44,205 nucleotides of DNA, taken from NCBI GenBank assembly GCA_012735575.1, contig JAAYGY010000067.1:1-44205 (forward strand), written 5' to 3'. Shown one piece after another: positions 36,036-44,205 of this stretch (position 1 is the first letter of the stretch; every line of letters starts with the position of its first letter). The DNA is from Clostridiales bacterium (GTDB taxonomy: Bacteria; Bacillota; Clostridia; Caldicoprobacterales; UBA3941). The position numbers were made by a program, and so were the translations under genes. The notes beneath the pieces are model-generated. The model saw only the letters and a list, made by a program, of their open reading frames with translations, searched no databases and had not been told where the DNA came from.

Positions 36036-36066
36036 TATACCGCCCGGGGTATCCCGAGCGGTATAG
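36036..36066 (+). promoter_or_regulatory. Stable hairpin in the pgk-tpiA spacer
   Basis: TATACCGC-C-CGGG pairs with CCCG-A-GCGGTATA with one C-A mismatch and a GTAT loop. No T-run follows (GTTAAG), so full termination is unlikely inside this operon; mRNA stabilisation or attenuation is more plausible. Confidence 0.65.
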
Positions 36067-36088
36067 TTAAGATGTAAGGAGAGTTAAT

Positions 36089-36835
36089 ATGAGAAGACCC
36101 ATTATTGCAGGAAATTGGAAGATGAATAAGACACCATCTGAGGCAGTAGAGCTAGTGAATCAGCTAAAGCCCTTGGTAAAGGATGCAGAAGCAGAAGTAG
36201 TGGTTTGTCCCCCCTTCGTATGCCTACCTGCTGTAGCTCAAGCCTTGGAGGGTTCAAATATTGCACTGGGAGCTCAGAACATGCACTTTGAAGAAAAGGG
36301 CGCATTCACAGGTGAAATAGCTCCTGGCATGCTTAAGGAAATTGGAGTTAAGTTTGTTATTATCGGTCACTCCGAAAGAAGACAATACTTCGCTGAAACC
36401 GATGAAACTGTTAATAAGAAGGTTCATGCAGCTTTTGCTCATGATCTGACACCAATTGTATGTGTTGGTGAAACCCTGGAGGAAAGAGAACAGGGAATTA
36501 CCGAAAAGGTAGTTGAAAAACAGACCAGAGCTGCATTAGCTGGACTTAGCAGTGATAATGCAGAGAAGACAGTTATTGCCTATGAGCCTGTATGGGCAAT
36601 AGGAACAGGTAAAACTGCCACCAGCCAGCAGGCTAATGAGGTTATTTCATTTATCCGCAGCATAATTGCTGATATGTTTGGAAATGATGTAGCAGAAAAG
36701 ATCAGAATACAATATGGTGGTAGTATGAATGCCGGCAATGCATCAGAACTGATGGCAATGCCTGACATTGATGGCGGCTTAATAGGTGGAGCAAGCCTAA
36801 AAGCTGAGGACTTTTCAAAAGTAGTAAACTACTAA
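36089..36835 (+). CDS. tpiA: Triosephosphate isomerase
   Basis: Interconverts dihydroxyacetone phosphate and glyceraldehyde-3-phosphate. The 248-residue TIM barrel has the start [14 protein letters not shown] with catalytic N and K (about residues 10 and 12), the catalytic histidine in [11 protein letters not shown] (about 91-101), the catalytic glutamate in [16 protein letters not shown] (about 162-177) and the phosphate-binding QYGGSMN and GGLIGGASL loops. Length is normal. AAGGAG precedes the ATG. Third gene of the operon. Confidence 0.98.
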   Translation: MRRPIIAGNWKMNKTPSEAVELVNQLKPLVKDAEAEVVVCPPFVCLPAVAQALEGSNIALGAQNMHFEEKGAFTGEIAPGMLKEIGVKFVIIGHSERRQYFAETDETVNKKVHAAFAHDLTPIVCVGETLEEREQGITEKVVEKQTRAALAGLSSDNAEKTVIAYEPVWAIGTGKTATSQQANEVISFIRSIIADMFGNDVAEKIRIQYGGSMNAGNASELMAMPDIDGGLIGGASLKAEDFSKVVNY

Positions 36836-36874
36836 TAAATTTTTATGTGTTATGCATGATTTAAGGAGGAACTT

Positions 36875-38425
36875 ATGGCCAAAAAATTAACTGCCCTAAT
36901 TATAATGGATGGATTTGGATTAAGCGAAGTAAAAGAAGGCAATGCAGTCTATCAAGCAAAAACACCTAACTTCGATAGATACTGGAATGAATACCCACAC
37001 GCACAAATTCATGCTAGTGGATTGGATGTTGGACTTCCAGAAGGGCAGATGGGCAATTCTGAGGTAGGACATCTAAATTTAGGTGCTGGTAGAATAGTAT
37101 ACCAAGACTATACCCGTGTCAGCAAAGCCATAGAAGACGGAGTGTTCTTTGAAAACCAGGCACTTTTAAAGGCCATAGACAATGTTAAAGCCAATAAATC
37201 CAAGTTACATCTTATGGGGCTTGTTTCTGACGGTGGCGTACACAGCCATTTAGAACATCTGTATGCTCTGGTAGAATTAGCGAAAGAAAAAGGGTTGGAT
37301 CAGGTTTATATTCACTGTTTTATGGATGGCAGGGATGTACCACCTGCCAGTGGTAAAGACTATATAATAACCTTGGAAGAAAAGCTGCGTCAGCTTAATT
37401 TTGGAAAAATAGCTACTGTTATGGGACGCTATTATGCCATGGACAGGGATAACCGCTGGGATCGGGTTAAACTGGCATATGATGCACTGGTACTAGGACA
37501 GGGTGTATTTGCCCAAAGTGCAACCGAGGCTATGGATCAGTCCTATAATGCACAGGAAACCGACGAGTTTGTCAAACCTACGGTTGTTTTAGAGGATGGA
37601 AAACCGGTAGCAACCATTGACGAAAATGATTCTATTATATTCTTTAACTTTAGGCCTGATCGTGCCAGGGAGCTTACCAGGTGCTTTATTGAAGAAGACT
37701 TTAAAGGTTTTGTCAGAGATAAGGGATATTTCCCAGTGACCTTTGTGTCCATGACCCAGTATGATGCCACCTTTGAAAATATTCATATTGCCTTTTTACC
37801 TGAAGATTTAACCAACACTTTTGGGGAATATATAAGTAGACATGGCAAGACCCAACTCCGCATTGCTGAGACAGAAAAATATGCCCATGTGACTTTCTTC
37901 TTCAATGGAGGTGTTGAAGTCCCCAATGAGGGTGAGGATCGTGTGCTGATTCCCTCCCCTAAAATATCTACCTACGACAAGAAGCCTTCTATGAGTGCCA
38001 TTGAAGTAACTGATGAGGTTATAAGGCGTATAGAATCAGAAAAATATGATGTAATTATCTTAAACTATGCCAACTGCGATATGGTTGGGCATACTGGAAT
38101 AATGGAAGCAGCAATGGAAGCGGTAGAAACTGTAGATACCTGCATGGGAAGAGTAGTAGAAGCTATCCGTAAGGTAGGAGGTAGCGTGATAGTTACAGCA
38201 GACCATGGAAATGCAGAAAAAATGGTAGACCATGGTACTGGGGAACCACACACAGCACATACCAGTAACCCCGTGCCCTTCATCTTTGTAGATGACAATT
38301 TAAGGAATGTTACCATAAGAGAGGGAGGAAGGTTAGCTGATGTTGCACCTACCCTACTGGATTTGATGGGGTTAGAAAAACCTGTGGAAATGACAGGTGA
38401 AAGCCTGATCATAAGACAGGACTAG
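36875..38425 (+). CDS. gpmI: Cofactor-independent phosphoglycerate mutase
   Basis: Converts 3-phosphoglycerate to 2-phosphoglycerate with manganese. The 516-residue alkaline-phosphatase-fold protein has IIMDGFGL (about 9-16), the phosphoserine motif [15 protein letters not shown] (about 60-74; S is the nucleophile), [20 protein letters not shown] (about 258-269), [12 protein letters not shown] (about 398-409) and [10 protein letters not shown] (about 444-453), which supply the metal ligands. TAAGGAGG precedes the ATG at 36875. Fourth gene of the operon. Confidence 0.98.
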   Translation: MAKKLTALIIMDGFGLSEVKEGNAVYQAKTPNFDRYWNEYPHAQIHASGLDVGLPEGQMGNSEVGHLNLGAGRIVYQDYTRVSKAIEDGVFFENQALLKAIDNVKANKSKLHLMGLVSDGGVHSHLEHLYALVELAKEKGLDQVYIHCFMDGRDVPPASGKDYIITLEEKLRQLNFGKIATVMGRYYAMDRDNRWDRVKLAYDALVLGQGVFAQSATEAMDQSYNAQETDEFVKPTVVLEDGKPVATIDENDSIIFFNFRPDRARELTRCFIEEDFKGFVRDKGYFPVTFVSMTQYDATFENIHIAFLPEDLTNTFGEYISRHGKTQLRIAETEKYAHVTFFFNGGVEVPNEGEDRVLIPSPKISTYDKKPSMSAIEVTDEVIRRIESEKYDVIILNYANCDMVGHTGIMEAAMEAVETVDTCMGRVVEAIRKVGGSVIVTADHGNAEKMVDHGTGEPHTAHTSNPVPFIFVDDNLRNVTIREGGRLADVAPTLLDLMGLEKPVEMTGESLIIRQD

Positions 38426-38429
38426 ATAA

Positions 38430-39755
<1,326 letters not shown>

Positions 39756-39790
39756 TAAAACAGAATTTAATGAGTCTTAAATCATAAAAG

Positions 39791-39840
39791 GTGCAAAAGG
39801 GGAGGGCTACTCTCTCCTTTTGTGCTATTTTCTTGATTTT
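39791..39840 (+). terminator. Terminator of the glycolytic operon
   Basis: GTGCAAAAGGGGAG (39791-39804) pairs over 14 bp, with three G-U pairs, with CTCTCCTTTTGTGC (39812-39825), followed by TATTTTCTTGATTTT. Confidence 0.82.
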
Positions 39841-39861
39841 AGCACAGCCCTATGATAAAAT
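39833..39861 (+). promoter_or_regulatory. Sigma-A promoter of secG
   Basis: TTGATT (39833-39838) and TAAAAT (39856-39861) are 17 bases apart and begin within the T-rich tail of the preceding terminator. Confidence 0.65.
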
Positions 39862-39901
39862 AAGATAACTGTAACCTTATCTTGTCCACAGAGGGAGGAA
39901 T

Positions 39902-40147
39902 ATGAGAATGGGAACTCTTGAGTTAATAGCAACCATATTATTGGTTATATTTGAACTATTTTTGATTGTTGTGGTACTCCTTCAGTCAGGGAAATCTGCT
40001 GGTTTATCAGCATCCTTAGGTGGGAGCACTGAAACCTTCTTTGGAAAAAACAAGTCCCGAAGTTTGGAAGGTAGACTGAAAAGACTTACAACTATTTCTG
40101 CTGCCGGCTTTATTATATTAACAATATTATTAGCAATTCTTGATTAG
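39902..40147 (+). CDS. secG: Protein translocase subunit SecG
   Basis: SecG is the small subunit of the SecYEG membrane channel. The 81-residue protein has two membrane segments (about 4-26 and 60-79) joined by a loop with the family motif VVLLQSGKSAGLSASLGGS (about 24-42) and ETFFGKNKSRSLEGRLKRLT. ATG at 39902 and ATG at 39908 are both possible: the GAGGGAGG at 39891-39898 fits either start. It occupies its usual Firmicute place upstream of rnr, smpB and ssrA and ends at a terminator. Confidence 0.95.
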   Translation: MRMGTLELIATILLVIFELFLIVVVLLQSGKSAGLSASLGGSTETFFGKNKSRSLEGRLKRLTTISAAGFIILTILLAILD

Positions 40148-40155
40148 TTTTAAAG

Positions 40156-40182
40156 AACGACCCAAAAAGGTCGTTTTTTATT
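40156..40182 (+). terminator. Terminator after secG
   Basis: AACGACC (40156-40162) pairs with GGTCGTT (40169-40175) around CAAAAA, followed by TTTTTATTTT. Confidence 0.88.
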
Positions 40183-40326
40183 TTCAGAAACAAAAAATAA
40201 TCTCTTAGATGGTTAAAATAATGGGTATAATACATATATAAAGAACTAATATAATGAGTTAGATTAATGAGCCAGATTGAGGAAAGAAAGCAAGATAAAG
40301 CAACATAGAGAATAGGAGGAAAGGTA

Positions 40327-42450
40327 TTGGATATAAAAGAGAAGATACTTGATATATTAAGAGAAAAAAATACACCACCTTTATTTCCAGATCAAATAAT
40401 GGAAATTCTAGAAATATCCCAGCAAGATAGATATTTATTCTTCAATATATTAGATGATATGGTTGAAGACGGAAAATTAGTGATGACCAGAAAGAAAAAG
40501 TATGCGCTGCCAGAAACATTAGGATATTTAGTCGGGCGCCTGCAAGGAAATGCAAAGGGATTTGCCTTTTTCATACCTGATAACAATGAGGAAGATGATG
40601 TCTTTATTCCTGCAGAGAATTTAAATAGTGCAATGCACAATGATAGGGTTATGATCAGGATTCTAAAAAATGGTCATAACATAGCCCGATCCAGAGAAGG
40701 TGAAGTCTATAAGGTCTTGTCCAGAGCAAATAAGACCGTAGTTGGTACCTTAGAGAAAGATAAGCATTTTGGCTTTGTAATACCGGATGACCCTAGAATC
40801 AGCAATGACATCTTTATTTCTAAAGACAATATGCAAGGTGCGGAAACAGGCCATAAGGTAGTAGTGGAAATATTAAAGTGGCCGGATTTGAGAAGAAACC
40901 CTGAAGGTAGGATTGTAGAAATATTAGGGCATAAGGACGAGGCAGGAACCGACGTATTATCCATAATACGCCAGTTTAATCTTCCTGAGGAATTTCCTGA
41001 AGAAGTCATTGCTGTAGCCAAGAAATTACCTCAAAGCGTATCTAAAGATGATATAGCTAAAAGAAAAGATCTCAGGCATTTAAAAACTTTCACCATAGAC
41101 GGTGCAGATGCAAAGGATCTAGACGATGCTATATCCATTGAAAGGATGGACAATGGTAATTTTAAACTTGGGGTTCATATTGCCGATGTGAATCACTATG
41201 TCTTTGCCGATAGCCCTATAGACAAGGAGGCATATACTAGAGGAACCAGTGTTTATCTGGTAGACCGGGTAGTACCCATGCTGCCCAAGGAGCTGTCTAA
41301 TGGTATCTGCAGTTTAAATCCGGATGAAGACCGACTGACCATGTCTGTAATTATGGAAATTAACAGACAGGGAAAAGTTGTAAATTTCACTATAGACGAA
41401 ACCGTTATTAGAAGCCGTAAACGAATGATATATGAGGAAGTAACGAAAATATTGGAAGAAAAAGATCCAGAGCTTATGGCAGAGTATGAAGGATTTATTG
41501 AGGAACTGGAAATGGCTAGGGAACTGTGTCAAATCCTTAATGCCCGAAGATCAGAGCGAGGCAGCATAGATTTTAATCTAGTTGAAACCCAAATAATATT
41601 AGATGAAAATGGAAAGCCTGTGGATATAAGACCTTTAGAGCGGGGAATATCCAATAGAATGATAGAAGAATTTATGTTGGTATGCAATGAGACCATAGCT
41701 GAGTATATGTATTGGCAGGAGCTTCCCTTTATGTATAGGATTCATGAAGATCCTGATATAGAAAAAATGCTGGACTTTAACGAATTTATCCATAACTTTG
41801 GATATCATTTAAAAGGAATTGGCGATGGGGTTCATCCAAAAGTACTCCAGGAGCTCCTGGAAGAAGTAAAAGGTAAGCCAGAAGAAGGGATCATCAGTGC
41901 TGTTATGCTTAGATCCTTGCAAAAAGCCAGATACAGCCATGAAAACCTAGGGCATTTTGGGTTAGCCTCGAAAAACTATTGCCATTTTACTGCACCTATT
42001 AGGCGGTATCCTGACTTAATTATTCATCGAATAATTAAGGAATCTATACATGGCAAGCTGAATAAGAAGAGGATAAAGTGGCTGGAGGAAATGCTACCTG
42101 GTATGTCAGAGCATTGTTCAAAACGGGAGAGGGTTGCCGAAGAAGCAGAGAGGGAAACTGATGATCTTAAAAAGGTTGAGTTTATGCAGGATAAACTAGG
42201 CGAGGAGTTTGAAGGAATTATTTCCGGAGTTACTGGCTATGGGCTATACGTTCAGTTGCCTAATACTGTAGAAGGTTTGGTAAGAATAAATACCATAGAA
42301 GATGATTATTACGTTTACAATGAAAAGCATTATTGTCTGATAGGAGAAAGAACAAGAAGAATATTTAGGCTAGGAGATTCAGTAAAAGTTAAGGTTGTCA
42401 AGGTGGATATGGTTATGAGAAATATAGATTTTATGCTAGTTGAACCATAA
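40327..42450 (+). CDS. rnr: Ribonuclease R
   Basis: RNase R is a processive 3'-5' exoribonuclease able to degrade structured RNA; with SmpB-tmRNA it removes faulty mRNAs. The 707-residue protein has an N-terminal winged helix (about 1-65), two cold-shock-like domains (about 70-225), the RNB catalytic domain (about 255-580) with DGADAKDLDDAISIE (about 258-272; the clustered aspartates bind magnesium), GVHIADVNHYV, SPIDKEAYTRGTSVYLVDRV (about 298-317) and HFTAPIRRYPDLIIHR, and a C-terminal S1 domain (about 625-705). The TTG start at 40327 follows AGGAGGAAAGG. A TATAAT at 40226-40231 may be its promoter. Confidence 0.97.
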   Translation: MDIKEKILDILREKNTPPLFPDQIMEILEISQQDRYLFFNILDDMVEDGKLVMTRKKKYALPETLGYLVGRLQGNAKGFAFFIPDNNEEDDVFIPAENLNSAMHNDRVMIRILKNGHNIARSREGEVYKVLSRANKTVVGTLEKDKHFGFVIPDDPRISNDIFISKDNMQGAETGHKVVVEILKWPDLRRNPEGRIVEILGHKDEAGTDVLSIIRQFNLPEEFPEEVIAVAKKLPQSVSKDDIAKRKDLRHLKTFTIDGADAKDLDDAISIERMDNGNFKLGVHIADVNHYVFADSPIDKEAYTRGTSVYLVDRVVPMLPKELSNGICSLNPDEDRLTMSVIMEINRQGKVVNFTIDETVIRSRKRMIYEEVTKILEEKDPELMAEYEGFIEELEMARELCQILNARRSERGSIDFNLVETQIILDENGKPVDIRPLERGISNRMIEEFMLVCNETIAEYMYWQELPFMYRIHEDPDIEKMLDFNEFIHNFGYHLKGIGDGVHPKVLQELLEEVKGKPEEGIISAVMLRSLQKARYSHENLGHFGLASKNYCHFTAPIRRYPDLIIHRIIKESIHGKLNKKRIKWLEEMLPGMSEHCSKRERVAEEAERETDDLKKVEFMQDKLGEEFEGIISGVTGYGLYVQLPNTVEGLVRINTIEDDYYVYNEKHYCLIGERTRRIFRLGDSVKVKVVKVDMVMRNIDFMLVEP

Positions 42451-42469
42451 ATTTGGTACATGACTATCC

Positions 42470-42501
42470 TTGACAGCATATCTCAGGTATGCTAATATAA
42501 T
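42470..42501 (+). promoter_or_regulatory. smpB promoter with a palindrome in the spacer
   Basis: TTGACA (42470-42475) is followed by the imperfect palindrome GCATATCT-C-AGGTATGC (42476-42492), then TAATAT (42493-42498, 17-base spacing), overlapping TATAAT (42496-42501, 20-base spacing). Confidence 0.6.
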
Positions 42502-42514
42502 AATGCAACTAATA

Positions 42515-42555
42515 ATAATGCCCCTATTTGTTGGTTTCAGCAGATAGGGTTATTT
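42515..42555 (+). terminator. Weak hairpin ahead of smpB
   Basis: CCCTAT near 42522 pairs with ATAGGG near 42545 around a long loop, followed by TTATTTTAT. It lies downstream of the smpB promoter, so it may act as a leader attenuator rather than an end point for rnr. Confidence 0.4.
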
Positions 42556-42571
42556 TATCGAAGTGGGTGAG

Positions 42572-43042
42572 ATGTTGGCTAGCGATAGCATCAAGGTTAT
42601 TGCTCAAAACCGAAAAGCACGGCATGACTATTTCATAGAAGAAACCTTTGAAGCAGGAATAGTGCTTTCTGGTACTGAAGTAAAATCCATCCGTTTGGGC
42701 AAGGTAAACCTTAAAGATAGTTATGCTGATATAAGAAATAGCGAGGTTTTTCTCAATAACATGCATATAAGCCCTTATGAAAAGGGAAATATAGCTAACA
42801 AAGATCCTATGCGTAGCCGTAAGCTATTGCTTCATAAGAGGGAGATCAATAAACTGATTGGCTATGTACAACAAAAAGGATTTACCCTAATTCCTCTAAA
42901 AGTATATTTAAAAAGAGGGTTAGTAAAAATAGAGTTGGCTGTTGCCCGTGGTAAGAAACAATATGATAAACGTCGAGACATTGCTAGACGAGATGCTGAA
43001 AGGGCTATGGCCAGGGCTTTTAGGGAAAGCCAAAGAGCATAA
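42572..43042 (+). CDS. smpB: SsrA-binding protein SmpB
   Basis: SmpB binds the tRNA-like domain of tmRNA and delivers it to stalled ribosomes. The 156-residue protein has the standard core: [20 protein letters not shown] (about 7-26), [21 protein letters not shown] (about 30-50, split motif [11 protein letters not shown]), a [10 protein letters not shown] loop, and the basic C-terminal tail [19 protein letters not shown] that enters the mRNA channel. The start is uncertain: ATG at 42572 gives the usual length, and GTG at 42563 adds three residues; neither has a strong ribosome binding site. It lies 61 bp upstream of ssrA. Confidence 0.96.
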   Translation: MLASDSIKVIAQNRKARHDYFIEETFEAGIVLSGTEVKSIRLGKVNLKDSYADIRNSEVFLNNMHISPYEKGNIANKDPMRSRKLLLHKREINKLIGYVQQKGFTLIPLKVYLKRGLVKIELAVARGKKQYDKRRDIARRDAERAMARAFRESQRA

Positions 43043-43103
43043 CCTCTATTAATAAATATTATTTAACTATATCCTCTGTATGTTTCTAGTTATACGCTAA
43101 TAT

Positions 43104-43766
43104 GGGGGCGTATTGGTTTCGACGGGGATGATAGAGGTGAAAGAAGCGAGCTGCGGACTCCGGGGCCGCATCAACAACCTGGAATAAAAAATAAACGCAA
43201 ACAACGATAATTACGCTTTAGCTGCTGCTTAAGAAAGCAGCTACGTCTCTCCTATAGTTCCCGCGCTATAGGAAGGGGCGACAACTTAAGCGGGGAACTA
43301 GCCTAACAAAGCTTTGAGTTAGGTCGGACTTTATGAAGCTACTGAAGCTGGAATCCTGTCAGTGGGAGTCCAGTGGAGGGAAAGTCAAAACACTGACTGC
43401 GCTCGGAGATGCTTTCGCTGATATATCCTCGGACAGGGGTTCGATTCAAAAAGAGTCGCCTTGCAGAGCGATCTGCAAGTGAAAACCCGGCTTAATCGGT
43501 GAAACCGTAACGTATAGCTTTAGTGCTTTGACGACGGCAACGCCGAGGGGTATGAGGAGAAATCCAACAGCCCTGTATCGACTTATAGGCTTCTAAATCT
43601 AAGGATGGAACTTGTATTATCATCAATCCATAGACATGAAGTACTAGGATGGAAGCTTTAAACTATAATATGGCTTTCATAATACGCCGGGAAGCTCAGG
43701 TAAGAGCTTAAGACATAGTCAGCACCATTGGAAACAATGGAGTAATGTGTCCCCTCGCCTCCACCA
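43104..43766 (+). ncRNA. ssrA: tmRNA gene interrupted by a group I intron
   Basis: tmRNA rescues stalled ribosomes by acting as alanyl-tRNA and then as a short mRNA. The 5' end GGGGGCG (43104-43110) pairs with CGCCTCC (43756-43762), followed by A and encoded CCA (43763-43766). TTTCGACGGGG near the 5' end is the tmRNA hallmark. The tag frame runs 43198-43233 and encodes ANNDNYALAAA with a TAA stop. The T-stem AGGGG (43435-43439) and its partner CCCCT (43751-43755) are split by an insert at 43446-43749. Joining the exons restores the loop TTCGAT-T and a 359-nt RNA of normal size. A TATACG box at 43091-43096 may be the -10. Follows smpB. Confidence 0.96.
43446..43749 (+). mobile_element. Group I intron in the tmRNA T-loop, no ORF
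   Basis: About 304 nt. P1: exon CGAT plus intron TC pairs with GAGTCG (43453-43458) around AAAAA, putting a U-G pair exactly at the exon end 43445. P2: CTTGCAG (43460-43466) with CTGCAAG (43473-43479). P3: CCCGGC (43486-43491) with GCCGGG (43686-43691). P8: AAGCTC (43692-43697) with GAGCTT (43704-43709). The P7 3' strand AAGACATAGTC (43710-43720) has the group I consensus form; its 5' partner is uncertain, perhaps GACT at 43580-43583. P9: CCATTG-GAAA-CAATGG (43725-43740). The intron ends in G (43749). About 100 nt between the proposed P7 5' strand and P3 suggest P7.1/P7.2, as in subgroup IA. Self-splicing is inferred from structure. Confidence 0.9.
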
Positions 43767-43771
43767 AATAA

Positions 43772-43811
43772 AAAGGACTGTTATTTGATGAAAATCAATT
43801 AACAGTCCTTT
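43772..43811. terminator. Bidirectional terminator after ssrA
   Basis: AAAGGACTGTTA (43772-43783) pairs perfectly with TAACAGTCCTTT (43800-43811), and the stem can continue (TTGAT/ATCAA) to a GAAA tip. The minus-strand tail TTTTTATTT also suits the opposing endonuclease remnant. Confidence 0.8.
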
Positions 43812-43813
43812 AC

Positions 43814-44205
43814 CTATTTTGTGGATATGAATCTCTGATAGAAATCCTCTTTGGCTTTTAATAACTCTGGTGAACATCTCCCATTCCTTGGTGTTAGTGC
43901 CTTGTTTTCAGTGGGGATTAACTTCGCTCTTTGTTTTTTTTGTGGGATAACAAGATAGGGTTCAATTTCTTTTAGTAATAGAATAGCATCGTTGTATCTT
44001 ACTGTGATCGTTGTATCTTACTGTGATCGTTGTATCTTACTGTGTATGTATATGAATCCTGATGCTTATGTGGTTTATAATTTTTCTTAGACTTAATTCG
44101 ACCCATTTTAGTTGTTTCTAGTATCCATTTAAGTAATTCAATAGATCCAAACGAAATAATTGAGGAGTATTTCTCTAAAAATGCTGCTTAAGATGATATT
44201 GCTAC
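43814..44205 (-). pseudogene. Decayed LAGLIDADG-type homing endonuclease fragment
   Basis: Minus-strand translation gives two fragments. Upstream: SIELLKWILETTKMGRIKSK, then KNYKPHKHQDSYTYTVRYND, reading into a stop. Downstream, in another frame: AILLLKEIEPYLVIPQKKQR, then PRNGRCSPELLKAKEDFYQR, ending at TAG (43816-43814). The order G-x-I, Y-K-x-H-x-x-x-S-Y, A-x-x-L-L-x-x-I-x-P-Y-L and P-R-N-G-x-x-S-x-E-L-L matches the C-terminal half of single-motif LAGLIDADG endonucleases. The break coincides with three copies of a 19-bp unit; with one copy the frame would be continuous. An in-frame TAA at 44190-44188 lies further upstream, and the N-terminal half with the LAGLIDADG helix is not in the window. 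Recognition is from memory of the family. Confidence 0.7.
43988..44044. repeat. Three tandem copies of a 19-bp unit
   Basis: The unit ATCGTTGTATCTTACTGTG occurs three times without interruption or mismatch (43988-44006, 44007-44025, 44026-44044). It lies inside the endonuclease remnant; the 38 extra bases change its reading frame. Confidence 0.97.

Noticed and set aside
37543-38412. Minus-strand open frames opposite gpmI
   Set aside because: They are low-complexity shadows of a strongly conserved enzyme gene.
43041-43103. A separate strong promoter for ssrA
   Set aside because: A -10-like TATACG is correctly placed, but I see no -35 box at 16-18 bases, so I mention it only within the ssrA entry.
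43446-43749. The ssrA insert as a two-piece (permuted) tmRNA spacer
   Set aside because: Permuted tmRNAs break near the tag loop and have the acceptor halves in reversed order. Here the order is normal, the break is in the T-loop, and the insert has group I helices.
43988-44044. CRISPR-like array
   Set aside because: The 19-bp units are directly adjacent with no spacers and lie inside a coding remnant.

Overview
The window is a chromosomal segment from a low-to-moderate GC Gram-positive anaerobe, most likely of class Clostridia. The evidence is the gene content and order (eno-secG-rnr-smpB-ssrA, a gap-pgk-tpiA-gpmI-eno glycolytic operon, Rex, an RFN-controlled ribU), strong AGGAGG-type ribosome binding sites with frequent GTG/TTG starts, and sigma-A promoters of TTGACA-17-TATAAT type. 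No prophage, rRNA, tRNA or CRISPR array is visible. I cannot name genus or species.

Layout. 1-4560: tex, an amidohydrolase, and an FMN riboswitch with terminator ahead of ribU. 4573-8171: one promoter drives the t6A operon tsaE-tsaB-rimI-(Lit/TIGR01906 membrane protein)-tsaD. 8190-12361 (minus): a small DUF378 protein and a 1300-residue UPF1-like helicase with six N-terminal repeats of about 93 residues that I do not recognise. 12631-15232: a double-HD (HD-GYP) protein convergent with a methyl-accepting chemotaxis protein. 15320-19632: aconitase convergent with an ABC-F ATPase, separated by a 330-bp nested hairpin element. 19842-26862: rex with its own Rex site, a PRC-barrel protein, a VanW/G5 surface protein, manA, a rhomboid-TPR protease and a DUF362 ferredoxin-like protein. 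26929-31129: Leloir pathway genes, with galT divergent from galE-galK. 31221-33465: a small heat shock protein under a CtsR box, L-lactate dehydrogenase and trmL. 33560-39825: the lower glycolytic operon. 39833-43766: secG, rnr, smpB and ssrA.

The most striking locus is at the right end. The tmRNA gene is interrupted in its T-loop by a group I intron of about 304 nt. P1 (with the splice-site U-G pair), P2, P3, P8, the P7 3' strand, P9 and the terminal G can all be read by eye; the P7 5' strand is uncertain. Removing the intron restores a normal T-arm and acceptor stem and a 359-nt RNA encoding the tag ANNDNYALAAA. Some 50 bp downstream on the opposite strand lies a decayed LAGLIDADG-type endonuclease gene whose frame is broken by a 19-bp sequence present in three tandem copies.

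How the genes work together: the glycolytic operon, galactose genes, mannose-6-phosphate isomerase and lactate dehydrogenase indicate sugar fermentation. Rex would couple NADH/NAD+ to transcription. SmpB, tmRNA and RNase R form the trans-translation ribosome-rescue set. The tsa genes make the universal tRNA modification t6A.
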